This document shows positions 16,535 to 25,299 of a stretch of DNA of 64,000 nt, in pieces. The notes under the pieces are model-generated. The model was not told the DNA's origin. It was given only the letters and a program-made list of their open reading frames with translations, and searched no databases. Within the stretch, counting starts at the first letter, position 1. Every line of letters begins with the position of its first letter. The stretch is from contig NZ_JBHTCM010000005.1 in assembly GCF_042665545.1 (NCBI RefSeq), positions 118,392-182,391 on the forward strand. The letters run 5' to 3'. Both the position numbers and the translations under genes were made by a program. This DNA is from Rhodocista pekingensis. GTDB lineage: Bacteria > Pseudomonadota > Alphaproteobacteria > Azospirillales > Azospirillaceae.

Positions 16535-17605
16535 ATGGAATACCGCCGTCTCGGCCGCACCGACCTGACCGTGTCCGCCGTCTGCCTGGGCACCATGACC
16601 TGGGGCGTGCAGAACACCCGCGAGGAGGCCTTCGCCCAGATGGATCTGGCGCTGGACCGCGGCGTCACCTTCTGGGACACGGCGGAGATGTATCCCGTCC
16701 CGCCCGGGGCGGAGACCTATGGCGCCACCGAGAGCATCATCGGCGACTGGTTCGCCAGCCGCGGCGGGCGCGACCGCATCGTGCTGGCGACCAAGGCCAT
16801 CGGCCGGGCGCCGGGCGGCTTCGGCTGGGTCCGCGGCGGCACCGCCCGGCTGGACCGGGCCAATCTGGTGCAGGCGGTGGAGGACAGCCTGCGCCGGCTG
16901 CGCACCGACCATATCGACCTCTACCAGCTTCACTGGCCGGACCGCCCGGCCGACCGCTTCGGCCGCCGCGCCGCCGCCCATGCCGCCGGCACCCCCGACG
17001 CACCGCCCGAGACGCCCATCGAGGAGACGCTGGAGGCCCTGGCCGGGCTGGTGACCGCCGGCAAGATCCGGCATGTCGGCGTCTCCAACGAGACGCCCTG
17101 GGGCGTGATGACCTTCCTGGCCGCGGCCGAATGGACGGGGTTCCCCCGCATCGTCAGCATCCAGAACCCCTACAACCTGCTGAACCGCACCTTCGAGGAC
17201 GGACTGTCCGAGATCGCCGGGCGGGAGCAGGTCGGGCTGCTGGCCTATTCGCCGATGGCGGCCGGCACGCTCTCGGGCAAGTATCTGGGCGACAACGGCT
17301 GTGGCGGGGCGCCGCCGCCGGGGTCGCGCCGCGCCATCGACCCGCGCCGCTCCCGCTACGACAACCCGCGCGGCATCGCGGCGACGGCCGCCTATGTCAA
17401 CATCGCCCGCCGGCACGGGCTGGACCCGGCGCAGATGGCGCTCGCCTTCGTCCACCGCCAGCCCTTCGTCACCGCCACCATCGTCGGCGCCACCTCCATC
17501 GACCAGTTGACGACGGACCTGGACGCCTTCGGGATGGATCTCCCGGTGGCGGTGTCGGAGGAGATCGGGCGGGTCCACGCCGCCAACCCGAACCCCTGTC
17601 CCTGA
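16535..17605 (+). CDS. Aldo/keto reductase (Tas/YajO type)
   Basis: A 356-residue NADP(H)-dependent TIM-barrel oxidoreductase. It opens with MEYRRLGRTDLTVSAVCLGT and contains the catalytic tetrad: Asp and Tyr in FWDTAEMYPVP, Lys in LATKAIG, His in YQLHWPDR. Cofactor-binding segments near the C-terminus include GLLAYSPMAAGTLSGKYL. The Ala/Pro-rich insertion between residues 140 and 160 (AAAHAAGTPDAPP) is typical of the Tas group. It is followed after 32 bases by thpR on the same strand, so it may be cotranscribed. Substrate unknown. Confidence 0.9.
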   Translation: MEYRRLGRTDLTVSAVCLGTMTWGVQNTREEAFAQMDLALDRGVTFWDTAEMYPVPPGAETYGATESIIGDWFASRGGRDRIVLATKAIGRAPGGFGWVRGGTARLDRANLVQAVEDSLRRLRTDHIDLYQLHWPDRPADRFGRRAAAHAAGTPDAPPETPIEETLEALAGLVTAGKIRHVGVSNETPWGVMTFLAAAEWTGFPRIVSIQNPYNLLNRTFEDGLSEIAGREQVGLLAYSPMAAGTLSGKYLGDNGCGGAPPPGSRRAIDPRRSRYDNPRGIAATAAYVNIARRHGLDPAQMALAFVHRQPFVTATIVGATSIDQLTTDLDAFGMDLPVAVSEEIGRVHAANPNPCP

Positions 17606-17637
17606 CGCCGGTCCCCACCCCTGAACGGGAGGCGCCG

Positions 17638-18240
17638 ATGATCCGCCTGTTCGTCGGGCTGCCGCTGCCGGAGCCCAGCCGCGACCGCCTCTCCCGCCTG
17701 GGTCCGGGCTTTCCCGGCGCGCGCCGGGTGCCGCCGGAGAACTTCCACCTCACCCTGCGCTTCATCGGCGAGGTGGACGAGGGCACGGCGCAGGACATCG
17801 ACGCCGCGCTGGACCTTGTCACCGCGCCGCCCTTTCCGCTGATGCTGGAGGGGCTGGGCCAGTTCGGCCGCGGCGGCCGGCCGCGCGCGCTGTGGGCCGG
17901 GGTGGCGCGCAGCGAGGCGCTGGCGCATCTGCGCGACAAGGTGGAATCCGCCGTCGTCCGCGCCGGCCAGCCGGCGGAGGAGCGCAAGTTCATGCCGCAC
18001 GTCACCCTGGCCCGCCTGACCGCCGAGGCGCCCGCCCACAAGGTCGGCCGCTTCATCGCCGAGAACGGCCTGTTCCGCGAGGGGCCGCTGACGGTGGACC
18101 GCTTCGTCCTGTTCGAGAGCGTGCTGGGCAAGGGCGGCAGCATCTACCACGAGCTGCGCAGCTACCCCCTGGGCGGCTGGCGGCCCGATGATGATGACGA
18201 TGACGATGAGCACGACGACGCGGCGGACGCGGGCGGGTGA
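17638..18240 (+). CDS. thpR: RNA 2',3'-cyclic phosphodiesterase (2'-5' RNA ligase family)
   Basis: A 200-residue 2H phosphoesterase. The two catalytic His motifs are HLTLRFIGEV (near residue 36) and HVTLARL (near residue 121), with the conserved RLFVGLPLP start and FVLFESVLGKGGSIY near the end. ThpR opens 2',3'-cyclic RNA phosphates and can join 2'-5' tRNA halves in vitro. After GGWRP the protein carries an acidic tail of Asp/Glu, about 20 residues, not part of the family core. The ATG at 17638 follows GGGAGGCG. Confidence 0.92.
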   Translation: MIRLFVGLPLPEPSRDRLSRLGPGFPGARRVPPENFHLTLRFIGEVDEGTAQDIDAALDLVTAPPFPLMLEGLGQFGRGGRPRALWAGVARSEALAHLRDKVESAVVRAGQPAEERKFMPHVTLARLTAEAPAHKVGRFIAENGLFREGPLTVDRFVLFESVLGKGGSIYHELRSYPLGGWRPDDDDDDDEHDDAADAGG

Positions 18241-18278
18241 GGGAACGGGCTGCTGAAGAAGTTCCTGGCGGCCGGGCG

Positions 18279-18761
18279 TCAGGGGCGCTCCGCCGCGACG
18301 CGCCAGGAGCCGCCCTCCCCGCCGGAGGCCGAGAGTGCCACCACCTCGCCCCGGATCGCGGCGGTCCGCCGGGCCGTCTCGGTGAAGGACTGGGCGCTGC
18401 CGGCATGCTCCAGGAAGAGCTGGCGCAGGGCGCGGTCCTCCGTCGGCGGTATCCGGGTGCGGGCGCGTTCCCAGCGGGCGACCGACTGGGCGTCCTTGCC
18501 CAGCAGCGCGGCCAGCCCCTCCTGCGTCAGGTCCATCAGGCCACGCAGAAAGCGCACCTCCTGACCCGTCAGGTGGCGGCGGTGGCGGACGACCGCCTCG
18601 GCGATGGCCCGATCCAGGGCCGAGGCGTGCTCCACCCTCACCGCCGGGCCATAGGCGGTCTCCTCCCGGACGAAGCCGCCCTCCAGCCAGACATAGTCGA
18701 GCCCGCATTCGACGTAGTGGTGACGGGTCCCGGTTTCAGCTTCCGTCAGCGTCGTCATCAT
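18279..18761 (-). CDS. XRE-family antitoxin (MqsA/YgiT-like, without zinc finger)
   Basis: About 160 residues from the tandem ATGs at 18761/18758, behind AAAGGACAGG. The N-terminal half (HHYVECGLDYVWLEGGF, then YGPAVRVEH) matches antitoxins paired with DUF4258 toxins. The C-terminal helix-turn-helix is clear: LRGLMDLTQEGLAALLG, then DAQSVARWERA. There are no CxxC pairs, unlike true YgiT/MqsA. It overlaps the upstream DUF4258 gene by 26 bases, consistent with translational coupling, and would repress its own operon. Confidence 0.82.
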   Translation of the reverse strand: MMTTLTEAETGTRHHYVECGLDYVWLEGGFVREETAYGPAVRVEHASALDRAIAEAVVRHRRHLTGQEVRFLRGLMDLTQEGLAALLGKDAQSVARWERARTRIPPTEDRALRQLFLEHAGSAQSFTETARRTAAIRGEVVALSASGGEGGSWRVAAERP

Positions 18762-19122
18762 CCTGTCCTTTTGCCCGCGTGCCGCCGGCGGTGCCCCGCG
18801 GCCGGCGCGCGATCCTGTCCCAGCCATAGCCGGTGATGACCAGCACGTTCCGTCCGGGGATCAGCACACCGGCGACCTCATGCCGTTCGCCCTCGCGCAG
18901 GCGCCGCATGGTGAACTTCCAGCCATCCGGCTCGCGGATATCCGGTGATGGTCCTTCCCGGACGACGCCATGCAGCAGACATTGCCGGATCTGCTCCCGG
19001 GTCAGCGGGAACTTCCCGGCGCCGGGCTCCCGGTCCCGCGCATGGCGGAGCAGGAGCAGCCGGTCTGCCTCCGCCAGGAAGCGTATCTGGGCGCGCGCCC
19101 GCTCCGGTGTCATGGAGCCCAT
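18736..19122 (-). CDS. DUF4258-domain toxin-like protein
   Basis: About 128 residues from the ATG at 19122 (alternatives at 19125 and 19113). The DUF4258 core includes LLLRHARDRE, then LTREQIRQCLLHGVVREGPSPD, then WKFTMRRLREGERHEVAGVLIPG and NVLVITGY. DUF4258 proteins have a RelE/BECR-like fold and occur as toxins upstream of XRE antitoxins, exactly the arrangement here (toxin first, 26-base overlap). A Lys/Arg/Asp-rich tail follows. A short CATCATGATG palindrome covers the start codons and could be an operator. Confidence 0.8.
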   Translation of the reverse strand: MGSMTPERARAQIRFLAEADRLLLLRHARDREPGAGKFPLTREQIRQCLLHGVVREGPSPDIREPDGWKFTMRRLREGERHEVAGVLIPGRNVLVITGYGWDRIARRPRGTAGGTRAKGQDDDDADGS

Positions 19123-19311
19123 CATGATGATAGGTTGAAGGGGTGGGGGAAGCAAGCGGCAGACCCGTCATCGTGATGGGGCGCCTGCGAGCGCGTTGGC
19201 AATTGTACGCGAGAAAGCAACAAGACTGAACGCCCTATGAGTGCATCGTTTTCCTTTCCGCCGGCAGGGCGCAATGACGGCTGGGCGGCGGGGAGCGGGC
19301 GCGCTACCTAT

Positions 19312-19345
19312 AGGGACCCTGCCGAATCTACAGGGACCCTGCCGA
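19312..19345. repeat. Two copies of a 20-bp tandem repeat upstream of pyrF
   Basis: AGGGACCCTGCCGA occurs at 19312-19325 and 19332-19345, exactly 20 bp apart. The AGGGACCCT part is nearly self-complementary. It lies just ahead of the pyrF ribosome site. It may be a regulatory pair or plain duplication; the rest of 19126-19373 holds nothing clear. Confidence 0.55.
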
Positions 19346-19373
19346 CTGGGACCCGTTGCCTGGAGCCTGCGCC

Positions 19374-20105
19374 ATGACCCCCGAGACCCGATCCGCCCGT
19401 GCCGACCGCATCTTCGTCGCCCTGGACACGCCCGAGGTGGCGGCGGCGCGGCAGTTGGCCGGACGGCTGGCCGGCACGGTCGGCGGGCTGAAGCTGGGGC
19501 TGGAGTTCTTCGTCGCCTGCGGGCCGGACGGCATCCGGGCCGTGACCGAGGGCACCGGCCTGCCGCTGTTCCTGGACCTGAAGTTCCATGACATCCCGAA
19601 CACGGTGGCGGGGGCCGTGCGCTCCGCCGTACCGCTGCGCCCCGCCTTCCTGACCGTGCATGCCTCCGGCGGCCGCGCCATGCTGCGCGCCGCGGCGGAC
19701 GCCGCCGCCGAGGAGGCGGAACGGCTGGGCGTGCCGCGGCCGAAGCTGCTGGCCGTCACCGTGCTGACCAGCCTGGGGGCCGACGACCTGGCCGCCGTCG
19801 GGCAGGCCGGCCCGGTGGAGGACCAGGTGGCGCGGCTGGCCGAGCTGACCGCCGAGGCCGGCATCGACGGCGCCGTCTGCTCCCCCGCCGAGGTGGCGCC
19901 GCTGCGCCGCCGGCTCGACCCCGGCTTCACCCTGATGGTGCCCGGCATCCGCCCGGCCTGGGCCGCGGCGGGCGACCAGAAGCGGGTGATGACCCCGGCC
20001 GAGGCGGTGGCCGCGGGCGCCGACCATCTGGTGATCGGCCGGCCCATCACGGCCGCCGCGGACCCCGCCGAGGCGGCGCGGCGCATCGGGACGGAGCTGG
20101 GCTGA
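19374..20105 (+). CDS. pyrF: Orotidine-5'-phosphate decarboxylase
   Basis: A 243-residue group I OMP decarboxylase, which converts OMP to UMP in the last step of de novo pyrimidine synthesis. It shows RIFVALDTPE, then GGLKLGLEFF and the catalytic Asp-x-Lys-x-x-Asp in FLDLKFHDIPNTV. Later come LAVTVLTSL, VCSP, LMVPGIRP and the phosphate-binding DHLVIGRPIT. I prefer the ATG at 19374 to the TTG at 19356. The stop overlaps the trpF ATG as TGATG. Confidence 0.97.
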   Translation: MTPETRSARADRIFVALDTPEVAAARQLAGRLAGTVGGLKLGLEFFVACGPDGIRAVTEGTGLPLFLDLKFHDIPNTVAGAVRSAVPLRPAFLTVHASGGRAMLRAAADAAAEEAERLGVPRPKLLAVTVLTSLGADDLAAVGQAGPVEDQVARLAELTAEAGIDGAVCSPAEVAPLRRRLDPGFTLMVPGIRPAWAAAGDQKRVMTPAEAVAAGADHLVIGRPITAAADPAEAARRIGTELG

Positions 20106-20749
20106 TGCCGGTCCAGGTCAAGATCTGCGGCATCAACCGGCCCGACGCCCTGGCCGCCGCCGTGGCCGGCGGTGCGCGCTATGTCGGGCTGGTCTTCTAT
20201 GAACGCTCGCCCCGCCATGTCGCGCCGGAGCTGGCGGCCGAGCTGGCCCGGCAGGTGCCGACCGGGGTGCGGGTGGTGGGCCTGTTCGTGGACCCCGACG
20301 AGCTGATGCTGGAACGGGTGCTGGGCAGCGTGCCGCTGGACCTGATCCAGCTCCATGGCGAGGAGACGCCGGAGCGGGTGGCGGAAGTGCGCGCCGCCTA
20401 CGGGATCGAGGTGATGAAGGCGGTGAAGGTGGCCGAGGCGGCCGACCTGGACCGCGCCGCCGCCTATGACGGCGCCTGCGACCGCCTGCTGTTCGATGCC
20501 AAGGCGCCGAAGGGCGTGGCGGCGCTGCCGGGCGGCAACGGGCTGAGCTTCGACTGGACGCTGCTGGCCGGCCGCACCTGGGCCCGGCCCTGGATGCTGT
20601 CCGGCGGCCTGAACGCCGGCAATCTGGCCGACGCCGTGCGCGCCACCGGCGCCACGGCGGTGGACGTCTCCTCCGGCGTGGAGGACCGGCCCGGCCACAA
20701 GGACCCCGCCCTGGTGGCCGGCTTCCTGGCCTGCGCCGCCGCGCTGTGA
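20105..20749 (+). CDS. trpF: Phosphoribosylanthranilate isomerase
   Basis: A 214-residue TIM-barrel enzyme of tryptophan synthesis that converts phosphoribosylanthranilate to CdRP. It starts VQVKICGINRPDAL with the catalytic Cys, then YVGLVFYERSPRHV, VVGLFVDPDE and LIQLHGEETPE. The general acid Asp lies in LLFDAKAPKG. The end has MLSGGLNAGNL and AVDVSSGVEDRPGHKD. It is translationally coupled to pyrF. No trpB or trpA follows here, only a terminator-like hairpin. Confidence 0.97.
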   Translation: MPVQVKICGINRPDALAAAVAGGARYVGLVFYERSPRHVAPELAAELARQVPTGVRVVGLFVDPDELMLERVLGSVPLDLIQLHGEETPERVAEVRAAYGIEVMKAVKVAEAADLDRAAAYDGACDRLLFDAKAPKGVAALPGGNGLSFDWTLLAGRTWARPWMLSGGLNAGNLADAVRATGATAVDVSSGVEDRPGHKDPALVAGFLACAAAL

Positions 20750-20800
20750 GGGGTGTGCCGTGAGGGGGCGCCGTGATGGGCAGCCCGCTTCGGCAGTCAC

Positions 20801-20845
20801 GGCAGCGAAGGGCGCGGCAGCGAAGGGCACGGTAGCGAAGGGGGG
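20801..20845. repeat. Three tandem copies of a 15-bp unit downstream of trpF
   Basis: Units GGCAGCGAAGGGCGC, GGCAGCGAAGGGCAC and GGTAGCGAAGGGGGC follow each other without gaps. No reading frame or function is evident; slippage-type expansion is likely. Confidence 0.7.
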
Positions 20846-20861
20846 CAGACCCCGGAACGGA

Positions 20862-20889
20862 AACGGCCGCGGGGGTGATCCCGCGGCCG
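20862..20889. terminator. Bidirectional hairpin between trpF and the Ala/Gln-rich gene
   Basis: ACGGCCGCGGG (20862-20872) pairs perfectly with its complement at 20879-20889 around a 6-base loop. Read on the minus strand it is followed by TTCCG. It separates two convergent genes and probably ends both transcripts. Confidence 0.65.
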
Positions 20890-20938
20890 TATTGCCTGAA
20901 GCACCGATTGGGCCTGAAGCACCCGGAGGGGCCGGCCC

Positions 20939-21988
20939 TCAGGTCGGGCTGGACTGGTTGGGATTTTCCGCCGGTGGCGCCGGCACCGGCGCCACCGGCG
21001 GCGTATTGTTCTGCTGCGTGGTCTGCTGCTGCGCGACCTGCGTCGGGTTCTGCCCGGTCAGCACGGCGTTGAGCTGGGCGGCGTTGCCCGGATTGGCCTG
21101 GGCCAGCGCCGTGGAACTGGCGGCCTGATTGACCGTCTGCGTCACGCTCTGGGCGGCCTGCGGCGCCACCGCGGCGACCGCCTGGGAGGAGACGGCGGCG
21201 ACGGCGTTCGCCAGCGTCTGCACCGCCGCGGCCGGCGACGACTGGTAGACCACGGGATTGGTGACGATCTGGGCCACGCTGGTCGCCACCGTGGCGACCG
21301 CCTGCGGCGCGGCCTGCTGCGCCGAGGGCTGGGTGGTGATGCGCGCGGCGGTGGTGGCGACCTGGAGCGCCTGCGCCGGCGCGGCCTGCTGCACGGTGGG
21401 GCTGTTGATCGCCTGCACCGCGGCGGCGGTCACCTGCACGGCGGCGGCCGGGTTCGTGGCGACGATGGCCTCCGCCGCCGCCACGGCCTGCGCGGCGACG
21501 TTGGCCGTCAGCGTCGGGTTCCGGGTGGCGGTGGCGACCTGCACCGCCGCGGCCGCGACCTGCGCCACGGCGGCGGGGGCCACCCTCTGCACCGCCGGCG
21601 CCACGAAGATGCGGGCGGCCGCGGTGATGACCGATTCCGTCTGCTGCGGCGAGGACTGCTGCACCGACTGGCTGCGCACCGTCTCCACCGCCGCGGCGGC
21701 GACCTGGATGGCCGCCTGCGGGTTGGTGGCGACCAGCTGCTCCGCCGCGTTGATGGTGGAGGCCGCCAGGGTGGCGGCCCGCTGCGGATCGCCGCTGGAC
21801 AGGGCGGCGATGGCCTGCTGCACCTGCTGCGCGTTGCCGCTCAGCACGGCGGCGCGCAGGGCCGGCGGCAGCGTGGTGAGCGCCTGCGCGGTCTGCTGCG
21901 CGGCGGCCTGGGGCGCCAGGGCCACCAGCGGCAGGGCCGGCAGCAGGGCGCCGGCGAAGAGAAGGACAAGGAAACGGTGCCTGGCCAT
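20939..21988 (-). CDS. Exported Ala/Gln/Val-rich helical-repeat protein, function unknown
   Basis: A 349-residue protein starting at the ATG at 21988 after AGGGG. It has a signal peptide (ARHRFLVLLFAGALLPALPLVALAPQAAAQ). The mature part is built from repeated helical units of roughly 35-45 residues such as NPQAAIQVAAAAVETV, NPAAAVQVTAAAVQAI and SPAAAVQTLANAVAAV, linked by Gln/Pro/Ser-rich turns (QQSSPQQ, QQAAPAQ). It ends in a Gln/Asn/Pro-rich tail. I do not recognise a named domain. The pattern suggests an elongated surface or periplasmic protein. The neighbouring meaB gene is on the same strand upstream but 119 bases away. Confidence 0.7.
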   Translation of the reverse strand: MARHRFLVLLFAGALLPALPLVALAPQAAAQQTAQALTTLPPALRAAVLSGNAQQVQQAIAALSSGDPQRAATLAASTINAAEQLVATNPQAAIQVAAAAVETVRSQSVQQSSPQQTESVITAAARIFVAPAVQRVAPAAVAQVAAAAVQVATATRNPTLTANVAAQAVAAAEAIVATNPAAAVQVTAAAVQAINSPTVQQAAPAQALQVATTAARITTQPSAQQAAPQAVATVATSVAQIVTNPVVYQSSPAAAVQTLANAVAAVSSQAVAAVAPQAAQSVTQTVNQAASSTALAQANPGNAAQLNAVLTGQNPTQVAQQQTTQQNNTPPVAPVPAPPAENPNQSSPT

Positions 21989-22107
21989 GCTGGAGCCCCT
22001 AATGGAAGGAAGGCGACAACGCCCGCAGACCGCTGCGCGTCCGCTTTCTATTGAGGTATCTCTGCAACCATAGACCAGTTTCCCATCCGCAGGGAAGGCC
22101 AAAGGGC

Positions 22108-23094
22108 TCAGCGACTCCGGAATCTCTCCAGAAGGGTGCGCGCCGCCGCCCCCGGCGTGGCCCGGCCGGCCGCGACCTCCGCCTCCAGCGTCCGCAGGGC
22201 GGCGGTGACGGCGGGCTCCGCCAGGAAGGCGGCCAGCAGGCTCTCGCGGATCTCGCTCCACATCCAGGCGCGGGCCTGCTCCGCCCGGCGCCTTCCGAGC
22301 GCGCCCGACGGGTCCAGCGCCGCGCGGTAGGCCCCCACCGTGCCCCACACCTCCGGAATGCCGGCGCCGGTGGCGGCGGAGCAGCTCAGCACCGGCACCC
22401 GCCAGTGCGGGCTGGCCGGGCGCAGCATGGCGAGCGCGTGCCGGTACTCGGCCACGGCGCGGCGGGCGGCGGCCACCAGATCGCCGTCGGCCTTGTTGAC
22501 GACGATCAGGTCGGCCAGCTCGACGATGCCCTTCTTGATGCCCTGCAACTCGTCGCCGCCGGCCGGCGGCAGCAGCAGCAGGAACAGGTCCACCATGTCG
22601 GCCACCGCCGTTTCCGACTGGCCCACCCCGACCGTCTCCACGATCACCACGTCGAAGCCCGCCGCCTCCACCAGCAGCAGGGCCTCGCGGGTGCGGCGGG
22701 CGACGCCGCCCAGGGTGGTGCCGGCGGGCGAGGGCCGGATGAAGGCGTCCGGGTGGCGCGACAGCTCCTCCATCCGGGTCTTGTCGCCCAGGATGGAGCC
22801 GCCGGTGCGCTGGCTGGTCGGGTCGATGGCCAGCACGGCGACCTTGTGCCCCCGGCCGATGACGTGCAGGCCGAACGCCTCGATGAAGGTGCTCTTGCCG
22901 ACGCCGGGCACGCCGGTGATGCCGATGCGGGTGGAGCGGCCGGTGTCGGGCAGCAGCTCCGCCAGCAGCGCTTCCGCGGCGGCGCGGTGGTCGGGGCGGG
23001 TGCTCTCCACCAGGGTGATGGCGCGGGCGAGGGCGCGGCGCTCGCCGGCCCGGATGCGGGGGGCGAGGTCGGCGGCGACGGCGGGCTGGGACAT
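22108..23094 (-). CDS. meaB: MeaB/ArgK-type P-loop GTPase, methylmalonyl-CoA mutase chaperone
   Basis: A 328-residue G3E GTPase. Walker A is GITGVPGVGKSTFIEAFG and the base-specificity motif is VVNKADGD. The MeaB hallmarks AVLAIDPTSQRTGGSILGDKTRM, FIRPSPAGTTLGGVARRTRE and VIVETVGVGQSE are all present. MeaB protects and reloads adenosylcobalamin in methylmalonyl-CoA mutase; the mutase gene is in this window at 43962-46124, about 21 kb away and not in the same operon. The acyl-CoA dehydrogenase gene lies upstream on the same strand. Confidence 0.95.
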   Translation of the reverse strand: MSQPAVAADLAPRIRAGERRALARAITLVESTRPDHRAAAEALLAELLPDTGRSTRIGITGVPGVGKSTFIEAFGLHVIGRGHKVAVLAIDPTSQRTGGSILGDKTRMEELSRHPDAFIRPSPAGTTLGGVARRTREALLLVEAAGFDVVIVETVGVGQSETAVADMVDLFLLLLPPAGGDELQGIKKGIVELADLIVVNKADGDLVAAARRAVAEYRHALAMLRPASPHWRVPVLSCSAATGAGIPEVWGTVGAYRAALDPSGALGRRRAEQARAWMWSEIRESLLAAFLAEPAVTAALRTLEAEVAAGRATPGAAARTLLERFRSR

Positions 23095-23259
23095 GATCGG
23101 GGGCGCGCGGGACGGGAAGGCCCGGGGCGGGATGCCGCCGGGCGGACCGGGCGACCTTACCGCCCCGCCGCCCGCCCCGCCACCCCCGGGGGAGGTCCGG
23201 GGGAGCGGTGCGACGGCGCTGGCGGCCCCCGGCGCTACTGGCCCCGGGCGCCCCCGGCG

Positions 23260-24456
23260 CTAAAGACCCAGGATCTGCTTGGCGATGATCTCCCGCTGCA
23301 CCTCGGCGGAGCCGCCGAAGATGGTGGTGGCGCGGGCGTTCAGGTAGGCGGCCGCGGCCGGGGCGGCCCAGTCGGGGCCCACCGGCGCCTCGTTGGTGTC
23401 GCCGCGCGGCGTGCCCCAGGGCAGGGCGTAGAGGCCCGCGGCCTCCACCGTCAGCTCGGTGACGAGCTGGCGGACCTCGCCGCGCTTGACCATGACCGGG
23501 CTGGCCCCGTTGCCGATGCGGCCGGTCCGCTCGGCCTCCGCCGCCAGCCGGGCCTCCATGGCCTCCAGCGTCAGGGCCTCAAGCTCCGCCTGCACCAGCC
23601 TGGCATGGAAGGCGGGGTCGTCCGTCAGCCGGCCGCCGCCCGCCTCCTCCGCCGCCGCCAGCCGGCGCAGCCGCTGCACCGCCCGGCGGAAGCGCACGCC
23701 GGCCAGCCCGCCGCCGCGCTCATGCTCCAGCAGGTACTTGGCGACGGTCCAGCCCTGGTTCTCCTCGCCCACGCGGTTGGCGACGGGCACCCGCACCTCG
23801 TCCAGGAAGACCTGGTTGACCTCGTGGTCGCCGCCGATCAGCAGGATCGGCCGGACGGAGACGCCGGGCGAGCGCATGTCGATCAGCAGGAAGCTGATGC
23901 CCTCCTGCGGCTTGCCCTGGTCGCTGGTGCGCACCAGCGCGAACATCCAGTCCGCGACATGGGCGCTGCTGGTCCAGATCTTGGTGCCGGTGACGACATA
24001 ATCGTCGCCGTCGCGCACGGCGCGGGTCTTCAGGCTGGCAAGGTCGGAGCCGGCGCCCGGCTCCGAATAGCCCTGGCACCACTGGTCCTCCGCCGCCAGG
24101 ATGCGGGGCAGGAAACGCTGCTGCTGGTCGGGACGGCCGAACTTGATGAGCACCGGCCCGATCATGCGCGGCCCGAAGGGCGACACGGGCGGGGTGTCGG
24201 CGTTGGCGCATTCCGTCTCGAAGATGTAGTGCTGCGCCGGGGTCCAGTCGGTGCCGCCGAACGCCGCCGGCCAGTGCGGCGCCCCCCAGCCGCGGCGGTT
24301 CAGGATGCGCTGCCACTCCCGCCCGATCTCCGGGTCCGGCACGACGGCCGAGCTGCGGCGGTAGGCGGCGACGAGCGCCGGCGGCAGCTCGGTGCGCAGG
24401 AACTCCCGCACCTCCTGCCGGAATGCCTCCGGATCGACCGCGTGATCGAGCGGCAT
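23260..24456 (-). CDS. Acyl-CoA dehydrogenase family protein
   Basis: A 398-residue flavoprotein that oxidises acyl-CoA thioesters. The ATG at 24456 directly follows AGGAGGACCC. The FAD/substrate motifs QGYSEPGAGSDLASLKT and VTGTKIWTSSAHVADW are present, with GISFLLIDM, VNQVFLDEVRVP and the C-terminal arginine/FAD region ATTIFGGSAEVQREIIAKQILG. The length fits the family. Steroid- or branched-chain-type members look similar, so the substrate is open. A longer in-frame start upstream adds only Pro/Arg-rich sequence and is rejected. Confidence 0.93.
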   Translation of the reverse strand: MPLDHAVDPEAFRQEVREFLRTELPPALVAAYRRSSAVVPDPEIGREWQRILNRRGWGAPHWPAAFGGTDWTPAQHYIFETECANADTPPVSPFGPRMIGPVLIKFGRPDQQQRFLPRILAAEDQWCQGYSEPGAGSDLASLKTRAVRDGDDYVVTGTKIWTSSAHVADWMFALVRTSDQGKPQEGISFLLIDMRSPGVSVRPILLIGGDHEVNQVFLDEVRVPVANRVGEENQGWTVAKYLLEHERGGGLAGVRFRRAVQRLRRLAAAEEAGGGRLTDDPAFHARLVQAELEALTLEAMEARLAAEAERTGRIGNGASPVMVKRGEVRQLVTELTVEAAGLYALPWGTPRGDTNEAPVGPDWAAPAAAAYLNARATTIFGGSAEVQREIIAKQILGL

Positions 24457-24598
24457 GGGTCCTCCTCCCGGTTGGTTCTGCTGTCGTTCTGCGCGACGCA
24501 GCCGGCAGGATGCGGCCGCCCCGCCGGCCCGTCCAGGGCGGGGGCGGGCGGGGTCCGCGCAGCGGGCAGAGGGTGAGGGGAAGTCAGGAGGCAGCGGT

Positions 24599-25288
24599 TC
24601 AGGCGGCGGCCCAGGCGGCGACCAGGGCGCGGGCCTCGGCGGCCGGGTCGGCGGCGCGCATCGGTCCGCCCATGACGGCCAGCCCGGCCGCCCCGGCGGC
24701 GCGGCAGTCCCCGGCGCAGCCGGCATCCACCCCGCCCAGCGCCAGCACCGGAACGCCCAGGGCCGCCGCGTCGCGCAGGGGCCCGAAGCCCAGGGCGGGG
24801 CCGTAGCCGGGTTTGCTGGCGGTCAGCCGGACCGGCCCCAGCGTGACATAGTCCGCCCCCGCCGCCGCGGCGCGGGCCACGCCGGCCCGGTCATGGCAGG
24901 AGACGCCGACCAGCGCCGCCGGCCCCAGGGCCGCGCGGGCCGTCGCAACGTCCGCATCGGCATGGGGGCCGTCCGGCAGGTGCAGCCCGTCGCAGAGGCG
25001 GGCGGCGTCCAGGTCGGCATGGACGGTCAGCACCGCCCCGTGGCGGCGGGCGACGGGCAGCAGGGCGGCCAGCAGATCGCGCCGGGCGGCCGGGTCCAGG
25101 TCCTTCTCCCGCAGGCTGGCCCAGCGCAGCCCGCCGGCGAAGGCGGCGTCCAGCAGGGCAGGCAGCGGCAGCCGCGCCTGGGCGCGGTCGGTGATCAGCA
25201 GCAGCGGCGGGGAAGGGAGGGGGCGGCCCGGCAAGGAGCGGCCTGGCGGCGGGGGCCCGGCACGGGGCCGCATGGCCCGGGAACGCAT
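24599..25288 (-). CDS. thiE: Thiamine-phosphate synthase (ThiE/TenI family)
   Basis: Up to 229 residues (ATG at 25288, alternative at 25273). A TIM-barrel protein joining HMP-PP and thiazole phosphate. Motifs: LLLITDRAQ, WASLREKDLDPAARRDLL, ADYVTLGPVRLTASKPGYG, VLALGGVDAGCAGDC and GLAVMGGPMRA. The N-terminal 25 residues are Arg/Pro-rich and not conserved. The weak match around the pyrophosphate loop leaves a TenI-type isomerase as an alternative. It is last in the thiOSGE operon, 11 bases after thiG. Confidence 0.85.
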   Translation of the reverse strand: MRSRAMRPRAGPPPPGRSLPGRPLPSPPLLLITDRAQARLPLPALLDAAFAGGLRWASLREKDLDPAARRDLLAALLPVARRHGAVLTVHADLDAARLCDGLHLPDGPHADADVATARAALGPAALVGVSCHDRAGVARAAAAGADYVTLGPVRLTASKPGYGPALGFGPLRDAAALGVPVLALGGVDAGCAGDCRAAGAAGLAVMGGPMRAADPAAEARALVAAWAAA

Positions 25289-25299
25289 GGCCGGTCGGC

